From: Paraimprobicoccus trichonymphae
Lineage (GTDB): Bacteria; Bacillota; Clostridia; Oscillospirales; Acutalibacteraceae
Length of the DNA stretch: 64,000 nt
Assembly: GCA_036322875.1 (NCBI GenBank)
Contig: AP027925.1
Location: 434,001 to 498,000, forward strand
Direction: 5' to 3'
Shown here in pieces: positions 45,830 through 55,700 of this stretch (position 1 is its first letter; the number at the start of each line of letters is the position of its first letter). The position numbers and the translations under genes are program-made. The notes under the pieces are model-generated. The model saw only the letters and a program-made list of their open reading frames with translations. It was not told where the DNA came from and searched no databases.

Positions 45830-46020
45830 AATGGTAAAATCGTTAATTGTAATGAAAAAGCATTTAAATATGTTATTAAGGCCTATAGCGAAGAAGAAGG
45901 TTGTATTATAAAAACCAAAAATGAAAAAACATTTTTTTGGTAGAAAATTTTGATCTTAATTTAAATCCAAATATTGACTATATGTGCTGTAGTATAACAA
46001 AATTGCTCTCATAAAGTCAA
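45830..46020 (+). pseudogene. Lipoprotein paralogue remnant, C-terminal piece
   Basis: Frame pieces AFKYVIKAYSEEEGC, IIKTKNEKTFFW and LNPNIDYMCC match the YYVIPTNIEGKYIIKTKNKQ / NSNIDYIKV region of the intact protein at 59554-60459. Several stops. It is the first of a row of related remnants running to 47,900. Confidence 0.5.
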
Positions 46021-46219
46021 AAGATTATTTTTATAAATTTAAAGGTTTAGGAATTCAAATCCTGATTTAAGGACTTATTTTATTTTACTTTCTTAATATA
46101 TATATTTTATAATAATTTTAGTTAATTAATCAACAAAAAAAGTGTTGATATTTGTAAAAAAATATATTACGTTACATAAAGCATTATCGTAAAAAATTAG
46201 TTTTAAAAGAGGGAAATAT

Positions 46220-46760
46220 TGTTTAACAAAAAAATAAATAAAATTTTAGCAGTAAGCTTGGCTTTAGATTTAAGTTTCGTAGGTTGTAATTTCAAAGCAG
46301 TGGATATCAAATCACATAATAATTTAAAGTGGATGAAAAATAATACTAAAAAAAGCGTATTTATTGGTTTATTATTATTGTTAGGATGAGTTAAGGGAGG
46401 TTACGGTAGTTACAAAATTTTTAAGAATGCACAGAAAAGATTACATTCTAAACTTCTCTTAAATACAAACAATACAAATGAAGTAAGCTATAAAGATTTT
46501 TATACGAAAGATGATTGCACACATGAAGAAACATATAAATTTTGCGAAATTATCGAAATTAGTATAAATAATACTGTCGTTGTTTGTTCTGAAGAGTAAA
46601 CATATAAATATGTTATTAAGGGAAAGAACGAAAAAAACAATTATATTAAAACAAAAAAAAGGAGAAATGTTTTTTTATGCAACAAAATTTTATCCTAAAT
46701 CAAATCCAAATTTTGTTTTACTTTTTTTGTGTACATATTTTATAATAATTTTAGCTAATT
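46220..46760 (+). pseudogene. Lipoprotein paralogue remnant with full signal peptide
   Basis: Starts (TTG, GAGGG site) LFNKKINKILAVSLALDLSF, lipobox VGCNF, and NTKKSVFIGLLLLLG, all matching the start of the intact paralogue at 60459. Then TGA, VKGGYGSYKIFK, further open sequence, a TAA, and YKYVIKGKNEKNNYIKTKKG, FFYATKFYPKSNPN, which matches the paralogue's middle. So the gene is collinear with the intact one but has two stops and a truncated end. Confidence 0.6.
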
Positions 46761-46829
46761 AATCAATAAAAAAATGTTGACATTTTAAAAAAATATGTTA
46801 CAATACATTAAAGTGTTATCATAAAAAAT

Positions 46830-47509
46830 CAGTAGAATGGATGATAAGTAATCCTAAGAGAAGTGTACTTATTGGTTTATTATTGTTGTTAGGATGAGTT
46901 GAGGGGGGTTACGGTAGTTACAAAAATTATCAGCACTCCCATATTAAATTTTATAATGATGAAGCAGAAGATGAAAACAACCTGGAAAAAGTTTCTTCAG
47001 AACATAACGGAAAAAACTGTGAAATTTTTGCGGTTTGTTCGACCAGCAAAGATGGTAAAGAATCAGTACAAGATAGGTTTGTTATCGGGATAACAGATAG
47101 CGCGGAAAATAGCGTTAGTATAATAATATCAAAAAATAGTCAAATATTTTATGCCGTGCAGGGTTTTAATCTTAAAGAAAATCTAGGCATTTACTATATG
47201 TCATTAGCTTCAAATTCAGAAAGTAAAGTTCCTTCCTATTACGTAAGAAAAGAAGATCTTGAAAAAATCAATAGCACGAAAAATCTTTATGACAAAGGGG
47301 ATCTTGAAAACAATAATGAAGAAAATCCTGGTGAAATTAAATATTTTAATCTTGAAAAAACAGTTGAAAAAAATTCTGATGAAATTAAATTTTTTACTGC
47401 AGAAGAAATAAGAGAAAGTAGGACTAGTGAATTTGCAAATGTTAGTAAAGTAGTATATTATGATAAGGAGGAGGAAGATCGGATACCACGTAATATGCCA
47501 TTGTTATAG
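46830..47509 (+). pseudogene. Lipoprotein paralogue remnant with one TGA and a long open tail
   Basis: VEWMISNPKRSVLIGLLLLL, G, TGA, VEGGYGSYKNYQ, then about 200 codons without a stop: CEIFAVCSTSKDGKESVQ, SIIISKNSQIFYAVQGFNLK, GIYYMSLASNSESKVPSYYV, RNMPLL to TAG at 47509. The signal peptide region is lost. The TGA is at the same place as in the copy at 46220. An open stretch of this length is notable in such AT-rich DNA. Confidence 0.55.
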
Positions 47510-47649
47510 GTCCAGACTATGAAATATTAAAAGCAAAAGATGGGAGAAAATTTATTCTTGCAAAAGATTTCAATTCTGAGTAAAATGTAAATGCCAAATG
47601 GATATACGCTTTTAGGTGTGGACTTGAATATTTTATTTTGGAAGAGTAA

Positions 47650-47900
47650 GATGCTAAAATCTAGATAATAAATAATCCTGTGAGAAGTGTACTTAGCATT
47701 CTCGTGGTGATAGGGGGAAGTTACGGCGATTACAAAATTTGTAAGCATAGAGGAAACAATATGAACAAGAAAACGGTAGAGAAGTTTATAAACTTTGTGT
47801 TGAAGCATTTAAGAAAAATGGTATAGCTGGTCATTATGTTATTAAAACACAGAACGATGAAAAAGAAGATATTATAAAAACAAAAGAGAAGATCTAAAAA
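47650..47900 (+). pseudogene. Lipoprotein paralogue remnant (short)
   Basis: NPVRSVLSILVVIGGSYGDY, ICKHRG, then GHYVIKTQNDEKEDIIKTKE, collinear with parts of the intact paralogue but much shortened. Dead. Confidence 0.5.
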
Positions 47901-47949
47901 ATTTTGTTATTAACTCGTAACTAAAGTTATTAAAATTTTTATCAATTTA

Positions 47950-50250
47950 TTATTCAATATTTTTTGAAATTTTAAAAGACACAACAGTTATATCATCATC
48001 TTTGCAGTTTTCTAGATTTTCTCTGCTAGAAACAGCTGAATCCAAAATAAGTTTAGACAACTCATTTGGGTCTGTATTTTTCCAAGATTTGAAACTTTCT
48101 TTTATATATTTTTCTTCTAATATATCTGTGGCACCATCTGAAGACATTAAAATCCAATCGTCTTCACCTAATTCTCCTGCATCTTCTTGTATATAATTTG
48201 CATTAATTAAAATACCTATAGGCAAAGAATCTAATCCTAATTTTTTTATGTTGTTACTTTTTTTAACAAAACTAAATGGTGCACCGGCTTTCATAAATTC
48301 AGTTTTTCCAGTGAACAAATTTAATTTCAATACATCTAAAGTAGCTAAAGATTCTTCACTGGATTTTACTAACAAAGCTGAATTTACTATTTTAATAGCA
48401 AGATCAAAACTTATTCCAGATTTTAATAAATTTGATATTAACTCACAAGTCATAACACCATCTACAGCTGCTCTACCGCCTGTACCCATTCCGTCACTTA
48501 AAATAAAATTAAAATTTCCCGATGCGTCATAAAAGTAAGAACAACTATCTCCGCAGAATTTTCCATTATTACAATTATGTTGACTTATACCGAATTTTAC
48601 AGTAAATTTTGTTTTTTCAATAATTTGAACGATTTTTCTGTTATTTACTACACTAACAGTAGCTAATTCTAATTTTTTTTCACAAACTTCAGATATTTCT
48701 TTTATAATTTTTTTATCAATGTTTTTAGTGACATCTAAAATTTCTATATATATCATTATTTTTTTGAAATTGTTTATTTTACAGATAACATCTTTATTTG
48801 GAATATTAAGTTCATTTAATTTATTTTCTATTTTTAAAGCTAATTCTTGGTCAAAAAACTCATTCACGTCAAAATTTTTGGAAATATCATCTAATAACAA
48901 ACCCATACTGTTAAATTGTTCTGAAACAATACTTCTAAATTCTTTCAGTTTATTATTAATTTCGGTTTTAGCTAGAAATTTATTATAATTAACTTGTACA
49001 GAATTTAATATTTCACGGGATTTAAAACACTTTTTTGTAAATCTTTCAGGTAAATTATGCTCATTAATACTGCTTTTGCAAGATATTATTTTAGTGATTT
49101 CATTAAAACTTTGTTTTGTGAAATCTTTTTCTTGGTTCCAGCAAAGATTTTTAGAACTGCAATTACTACACACAGAATTCACTGTGTCATTACATATATT
49201 TTTTGTTTCAGGAATTTCAACTTCAGATAGTTTATTAGAAACTTGTTTAACAAAGTCGGACATAGAAATTAAAGAATTAGAAGCAAAACTCAATTTTTGA
49301 ATTACTGATTTCTTCAGGACATCTAATTTAAAATTTTTGTTATTAAACATATTCTTAATTTTGTCTGTAATTTCTTTAGGAACAAAACAGAAAATAATTA
49401 TAGATATTAAAATTTCATAAATATTGTTTATATTACTATATTTTAAATTTACTATTAAATTAGGAATAAAAAAACCTAAAATTACTCCTATTTTTCCAAA
49501 ATCTGAAGCTAATCCTGATAATAAACCACATAGAGCATATAAATTAGAAGTATACATACCTGATATGATGCCTAAAGAAATTCCCGAAATGCAACCTCCA
49601 AAAATTCCTATAGAATGAGACAAAGTTAATATAACAAAACCAGAAATTATTCTTCCTAAAGAGATATTAAATATATTTATTTGCAATAAAAATAAAGTAA
49701 ATAAACTCAAACTCGAAGAAATACAAACCAAATCTTTTTTTGAAAATTTGTTTAAATTTTCAGTCATAAATTTAAAACTATTGTTGAAAAAATACGCAGA
49801 TATTGAAGCAAACAAAGCTTCTAAAAAACTTGCTATTATATCATTGAATTCAAAACCATCTACTATAGAATTTAAAGTCAAACCTGTTATAAAAGTCGGC
49901 ACAAAAACGACTATCGGTATATAAAAATCGTTTTTCCTAAAATTTTTAAGTCCTTTAAGTGTCCAATCAATACATATTATAGCTATAACAGTAGAAATAT
50001 ATCTAACGCTAGCACTTGTATGTATTTGAAACATGTATCCTAAAATTACTCCGATCAAATTTGAAATTAATCTACATTTTGGAACAGAAACTATCAACGC
50101 TATTCCAAATGGAAAATAATTTTCAAACATAGGGCATTTAGAGGCCAGTATGCTAAATAAAAAATACCCGAGATTTGTAATTGCAATTCTTACTAATTTA
50201 TCAGATTTACCTAAACTAAAATCCTTTTTTCCTAATGCCAATAACTTCAT
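47950..50250 (-). CDS. spoIIE: Stage II sporulation protein E (membrane PP2C phosphatase)
   Basis: 766 residues from ATG 50250 (MKLLALGKKDFSLGKSDKLV; AAGGGG site; an upstream start at 50268 is in frame). About ten N-terminal membrane helices (VRIAITNLGYFLFSILASKC and on), a central regulatory helical region with a Cys cluster (SVCSNCSSKNLCWNQ) and the C-terminal PP2C domain FNFILSDGMGTGGRAAVDGV, DWILMSSDGATDILEEKYI, DDDITVVSFKI with metal-binding Asp residues. In sporulating Firmicutes it dephosphorylates SpoIIAA to release sigma F and helps polar septation. Intact, though I see no other sporulation gene in this window. Confidence 0.9.
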   Translation of the reverse strand: MKLLALGKKDFSLGKSDKLVRIAITNLGYFLFSILASKCPMFENYFPFGIALIVSVPKCRLISNLIGVILGYMFQIHTSASVRYISTVIAIICIDWTLKGLKNFRKNDFYIPIVVFVPTFITGLTLNSIVDGFEFNDIIASFLEALFASISAYFFNNSFKFMTENLNKFSKKDLVCISSSLSLFTLFLLQINIFNISLGRIISGFVILTLSHSIGIFGGCISGISLGIISGMYTSNLYALCGLLSGLASDFGKIGVILGFFIPNLIVNLKYSNINNIYEILISIIIFCFVPKEITDKIKNMFNNKNFKLDVLKKSVIQKLSFASNSLISMSDFVKQVSNKLSEVEIPETKNICNDTVNSVCSNCSSKNLCWNQEKDFTKQSFNEITKIISCKSSINEHNLPERFTKKCFKSREILNSVQVNYNKFLAKTEINNKLKEFRSIVSEQFNSMGLLLDDISKNFDVNEFFDQELALKIENKLNELNIPNKDVICKINNFKKIMIYIEILDVTKNIDKKIIKEISEVCEKKLELATVSVVNNRKIVQIIEKTKFTVKFGISQHNCNNGKFCGDSCSYFYDASGNFNFILSDGMGTGGRAAVDGVMTCELISNLLKSGISFDLAIKIVNSALLVKSSEESLATLDVLKLNLFTGKTEFMKAGAPFSFVKKSNNIKKLGLDSLPIGILINANYIQEDAGELGEDDWILMSSDGATDILEEKYIKESFKSWKNTDPNELSKLILDSAVSSRENLENCKDDDITVVSFKISKNIE

Positions 50251-50441
50251 TATAAAACCCCTTAACAATTCATAGAATTTATTATTTGAATTATTTAAAG
50301 ATTATATAACTCTATTTATTTTTTTATTTGTCGAAATTTGTCGAAAAGTATATATTTTTCCAAAATAGATAAATTATGTTGTAAAATTGTATTAATTTTA
50401 ACTATTTTAAAAATTTACCCAGTGGCTGTGAGTTGGGCATA

Positions 50442-51014
50442 TTATTTTCTTATATAGCTAGACAAACATTTAAAAATTTTAATTTTCACGTTTTTGTATC
50501 TATTACAACTAATTTCAAACTCTTCTAAATTTATGCTTTGCTTACTTACAACTATTATAGTGTTTTTTTCTGAAATTTGTGAAAATAACGAGGGTATCAT
50601 TAATTTTTTCAACTTTTCTAACTTTATAGGTGTGCACCCTAATTTTTTTGCAGGATCATTTACATATATATTATTTAAATTTTTGCCCAAGTACAGCACA
50701 TAATGACCCCCATATGATTTTAATGATGATTTTATATTCAGAATAACATCTATTTCATTATGTTCACATATTTTTAGCACTTTATCAATTTCTTTCACAG
50801 ATATAACTGATGAATGAAGACCTAATTTTAAAAGATAATCCAAAATGAGATTATTTTTGCAATATCCAAAATTTTTAAAAATATTTTCAGAAACATCTTC
50901 AAAGATGTTTGCTAATTTAGCTTCAATATTATAACAGTTTAATAACATTTTCACGCAAACAGCACCACAAGAGCATTCATTCAATTCTTGTCTAATATGA
51001 GAAATTTTTTTCAA
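50442..51014 (-). CDS. Stand-alone C39-type (bacteriocin-processing) cysteine peptidase
   Basis: 190 residues. RQELNECSCGAVCVKMLLNC gives the Gln oxyanion residue and the catalytic Cys before Gly-Ala; ILDYLLKLGLHSSVI is the middle helix; YGGHYVLYLGKNLNNIYVND gives the catalytic His and the Asp of DPA. This is the peptidase domain that, in bacteriocin exporters, cuts after double glycine, but no membrane or ATPase domain follows. Its ATG overlaps the end of the GGGGG-containing gene by 4 bases (51011-51014), so precursor and peptidase are coupled. The Cys-x-Cys just at the active site is unusual. Confidence 0.75.
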   Translation of the reverse strand: MKKISHIRQELNECSCGAVCVKMLLNCYNIEAKLANIFEDVSENIFKNFGYCKNNLILDYLLKLGLHSSVISVKEIDKVLKICEHNEIDVILNIKSSLKSYGGHYVLYLGKNLNNIYVNDPAKKLGCTPIKLEKLKKLMIPSLFSQISEKNTIIVVSKQSINLEEFEISCNRYKNVKIKIFKCLSSYIRK

Positions 51015-51376
51015 TTTTTTTTAAAATTCACAAAAAGCCAACCTAGAAAATAAAAAATGGATATAAGAATCTTAATAATAACTTCTGCTACCCTCCAGAT
51101 ATAACTATCAGTCCACCATTCAAAAAAACCTCCACCGCCGCCCGCAGTTTTGATTTTTGAAATATTTTCTTGTATTACATTATTAATAATAGTCATTTTC
51201 CCAAGGCTATATAAATTTTTTTCCATATTTTCATCGTTTATATTATAACTATTAATTAAATTCTCTAATTTTTCAGCAAATTTGTTAGCAGTTTCTTTAG
51301 CATATTCTTTTTGTGCTTTTACTTCTGTACTTACATTCTCTTTCTTAATATCAGGAGGATTAAATTTTTTCACCAT
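51011..51376 (-). CDS. GGGGG-containing hydrophobic-tail precursor (intact 3' part of a longer gene)
   Basis: Open frame VKKFNPPDIKKENVSTEVKA, helical charged leader-like part, IQENISKIKTAGGGGG, then FFEWWTDSYIWRVAEVIIKI and LISIFYFLGWLFVNFKKN. Thus a charged domain, a glycine cleavage motif and a Trp-rich, membrane-seeking tail of about 40 residues. Directly followed by the C39 peptidase, which makes it the likely substrate. The open frame continues upstream in phase (EKIDEIIFEAKEM...) so the true protein was longer; see 51011-52156. The start used today is uncertain. Confidence 0.55.
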   Translation of the reverse strand: MVKKFNPPDIKKENVSTEVKAQKEYAKETANKFAEKLENLINSYNINDENMEKNLYSLGKMTIINNVIQENISKIKTAGGGGGFFEWWTDSYIWRVAEVIIKILISIFYFLGWLFVNFKKN

Positions 51377-52156
51377 TTCTTTAGCTTCAAAAATTATTTC
51401 ATCTATTTTTTCCTGACTTACAATATTATCTTTATTTTTGTTTTTACTTTCTTGAAGTATAAGTTCTATTTTTGTCTTGCTATTTGTATATCCTTTTTGG
51501 TAATTGACATCATCAAGTATTTTCTTTTGTAATGACCATTTATTAAGCGTTTCTATACCAAGCTTTTTTTGTTTAATCCATCCATAGTATTTTCCAAAAA
51601 GTCCTGAACAGTTAGCAAGGATCCTATCATACCTGTATTTTTGCCACTATTATAAACAGCATTTGCCAAAGATTTATTTGTCATAAGCCCTTGTAAAGAC
51701 GCAGAACTTTTTACCTTTTTTGAATCAACTTTACATTTTACTAAAATTTGAGATGCTTGTTTTAATGATTATTCAAGTTGAACCAAAAATTTTTCTTCGT
51801 CTCTTGAAATTTTAGTTTTTCGCTTTAAATTTATTTTATTTTGCTTATCCTTTATAATACCTCTTATCTCAGTTTTCAATTGTTGAAAACATAAAATTTC
51901 ATCTTTATAATTTTTTAAAAAGTAAGTTTTGACCATCATTTTCGTTTTCAGAAAAAGCTTCTTTAACAAAATCTTTGTATTCGTCATTGTTTACATATTC
52001 AAATTTTCTATTGTAAGAATCTACAACTGGTACTGCTATAGGATATTTTTCTTTATCTTCTTTTGATAAGGTACATTCAAATTTTTTTAATTTTTTACAT
52101 CCAGTTTTTACCAATTTTAATGTATTTTCTAAATTATAATCTGTAATAAATAACAC
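51377..52156 (-). pseudogene. 5' part of the GGGGG precursor gene, broken by two A-run slips and one stop
   Basis: From ATG 52156: MLFITDYNLENTLKLVKTGC, DKEKYPIAVPVVDSYNRKFE, a slip in an A-run near 51915, KTYFLKNYKDEILCFQQLKT, TAA at 51769, then in phase KQASQILVKCKVDSKKVKSS, MTNKSLANAVYNSGKNTG, QDFLENTMDGLNKKS, a second A-run slip near 51575, and ETLNKWSLQKKILDDVNYQK running into 51376. Joined, the parts make about 380 residues. Mostly helical, no known domain. Either a recent pseudogene or one rescued by slippage. Confidence 0.5.
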
Positions 52157-52765
52157 CTCAAATTACATTGTTTCCATAAAATACTAAAAATATGTAATGT
52201 AATTCTAATTTCATATCGTAAAAAATTTTTCAAAATGATCAAGTAAAAAAATTAGCGGATACATTGATGAAGTAATATTGGATCTATCGCGAAAGCTAAG
52301 AATGTACTAGGAAGAGAGAGATTTGACATTACTGGGAACGAAATTCTGCAAATTTTGAGAAATGCAGAAAAGTGTGTAAATTTAGGTGAAAAAATAGAAT
52401 ACACTAAATCAGAAAAGACAATGGATAGTTGAAAATTTAGATATTGAATTATGCACGATTACACCATTATATGCCGGAAGTTATATATGATATTTACAAC
52501 TTTAAGAAAAAAGAGTAGAATACTTATCAATTCGATAACTGTAATATTTTTTGATTTTTAACATATTTCGATATTCAAGAGCTTTTGTACATTTTTTCAT
52601 ATGAAATTTAATCTTATTCTTACCATCGTGTATAAAATTTAATAAATTTGTATTTTATACTAATAATTTATCGATATGTTTTTTTATAATATTTGTTATT
52701 TTTATAATAAAAATTTACTGTAATATAAAATATTTTTTAGTATAATAAACATTGAGGTTTTATTT
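52157..52765. other. Intergenic region with an unidentified coding remnant
   Basis: At about 52280-52430 on the plus strand a frame reads SIAKAKNVLGRERFDITGNE, ILQILRNAEKCVNLGEKIEY and ends at TGA. It has no start and I cannot name it. The rest is AT-rich with no gene. Confidence 0.3.
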
Positions 52766-55700
52766 ATAAAAAAAATTTGGACTGAAAATCAAAAAAATGC
52801 TATAAATATAAACACAGGTTCTATTTTAGTTTCGGCAGGGGCAGGTTCCGGAAAAACAGCTGTTTTAGTTCAGAGATTTATAAAAAAGATTATAAATACT
52901 GAAAATCCTTGTGACGCAAATAAAATTTTGATAGTTACTTTTACTAACGCTGCTTCAGATGAAATGAAAAAAAGAATTTCTGATGATTTATCTAAAAAAA
53001 TTGATGAAAATCCTAAAAATTTTAATTTAAAACGTCAACAAATTTTATTAAAAAGAGCTAATATTGGCACCATTGACAGTTTTTGCAATAATTTAGTCAA
53101 GGAGAATTTTTTTAATATAAATATTTCACCAAATTTTAAAATTGCTGAAAATAATGAGATTTCTGTATTAAAAGAACAGGTTATTAATAAAATTTTTGAC
53201 GAGCTATATGAAGAGCATGATTCGGTTTTTTTAGAATTAATTAACATATTTAGTGGTGATAAAGATGATAATAGATTTATTGAAATTATTGAAAAAATAT
53301 ATAATTTTATCAGTCCTTTTCCTTTTCAAGAAACATGGTTTGAGGAGAAATTAGAATTATATAATTATAAAAATTTAGATGTTTCTAAAGCCATCTGGGG
53401 AGAAACTATATTAAAATATTGTGAAGAAATTTTAGAATTTGCTATTAAATTAGCGGAAAATTCTCTTGAATTATCTAAAAGAGATATTATTGTTTTTGAA
53501 TATTATAGCGAATATATTGAAAATATATTAATAAATTTGAAAGATTTACTTAATAATATTAAAAATAGAGAAAATTGGAATATTTTAAGTCAAAAAATAA
53601 ATGATTTTAAATGCGGAACTAATAAAAATAAATTAAAAAAAGATTTTAAAAAAAAAATTAAAGAAAATATTTATTCTATTCAAATTGAAAACAACAATAA
53701 AGAAGTTTCAAATGTTATTTCCAAAAAATTAACAAAATTTTTTTTAGAAGATTCTGAAAAAAATACGAAAAAATTATATATTTTAACAAAAAAATTATTT
53801 GAAATAGTTAAAAAATTTAGTAAAGAATTAGATAATTTAAAATTAGAAAAAAATTTAGCTGATTTTGGTGATTTAGAAAGATGGACTTTAAAATTACTTA
53901 CTAAAAGAGACAAAAAAAATAATATTGTTAAGAGTGATTTAGCTAAAAATTTGTCTGAAAAATTTGAAGAAATTATGATAGATGAATATCAAGACACTAA
54001 TGAAATTCAAAATTTAATTTTTAATATGATTTCTAAAAATGGAAAAAATTTGTTTTTAGTTGGAGATGTAAAACAAAGTATCTACGGTTTTAGACATGCT
54101 AATCCTGAAAATTTTATAATTAAAAAAAATACGTATAATTTATTTGATAGTTTTAAAAGTGAATTTCCCGTTAAAATAATTTTAGATAAAAACTTTAGAA
54201 GTCAAAAAAATATTTTAAATACTATAAATTTTATTTTTGAGTGTTTGATGTCTGAAAGAACTAGTGACATAAATTATAACGAAGAAGAAAAATTAACTTT
54301 TGGTGCAGATTATTTTGAAAAAAATAACTCTGTGGAGCTAAATATAATTTATGGTGAATCTAATATTTCTAATAAAGTTATTGAAGCACAAAATATTTCT
54401 AAAATTATTTCGAAAATGATAACCAAAAAATATTTAATTCAAGATAAGAATACCAAAAGACCTGTTACTTACAAGGATTTTTGCATATTATTACGAACTA
54501 CAAAAAACGTTTCTGAAATATATTCAAAAGAGCTGAATAAAAATAATATTCCTTGTTGTTTGGAATCTAGTGAGAATTTTTTTGATATATATGAGATTTC
54601 TGTTATTATTTCTATTTTAAAAGTTATAGATAATCCTCTTCAAGATATCCCTTTAGCTTCTGCTCTCATGAGTCCAATATTTAGCTTTTCTTCTGATGAT
54701 TTGAGTAATATAAAATTAAATAATAAAAATATTAACTTATATTTTGCTTTAAAAAAAGAATACAAACAAAATAACAAAAAATGTATAAATTTTATAAATA
54801 AAATCGATAAATATAGGAATTTCGCTTCTGTAAATTTAATTTATGATCTGATAAATTATATATGTAAAGATACTGATTATATTTCGATAATTCAAACTAT
54901 GCCAAAAGGTGAAAAAAGATTTTCAAATTTAAAAATTTTACTAGAATTTTCTAAAAAATTTGAAGACAATATAAACAAAGAATTATCCGAATTTTTGTTT
55001 TTCACAGATAAATTAAAAGAAAAAAATACAAATGTTTTATTTAAAAATGATTCCAGTAATGTTATAAGTTTTGAAAATCAAGTTAAAATTATGAGCATTC
55101 ACAAATCTAAAGGTTTAGAATTTCCGATTTGTATACTTGCAGGATGTTCTAGAGAGTTTAATAAAAATACTGATAGTATTTTATTTAATTCGGAACTGGG
55201 TTTGGGATTTAAGTTAAAAGACAGAACCAAAATAATTAAATATGATAACTTACAGAGGCAAGCCATCAAAATTAAAATAAAGCAACAGGAAATTTCAGAG
55301 AATTTGAGATTATTATACGTCGCTATGACAAGAGCTAGAGAAAAGTTAATAATTTCAGCACATGTAAAAAATATAGAGAAGTACACTGAAAAATTGTCAA
55401 ATTTGAATTTATTTAATAAAAATAAATTAATTCCTTATGCAGTTAAGAACTCTAAGTGTTTTCTTGATTTAATTCTGCTGTGCGCTTTCAATAGTAATGT
55501 AATCAGCAATGATTTAAAAGAAAAATTTATACCAAAAAATTTTTGGAAATTAAAACTAAATCTTCATGATAGTTCTAAAAATAAAATCGAAGAAAAAATT
55601 ATTGAAACCGAGCTTTTAAATTTTAAAATAAATAATGATTTTTTAAATAAATTAAAAGATAGATTTAATTTTAAATATAAATATGATCATTTAAATAAAA

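Noticed and set aside
46020..46080. tRNA because of a GGAATTCAAATCC T-arm-like string
   Set aside because: No matching acceptor, D or anticodon arm around it; it lies in lipoprotein-remnant sequence.
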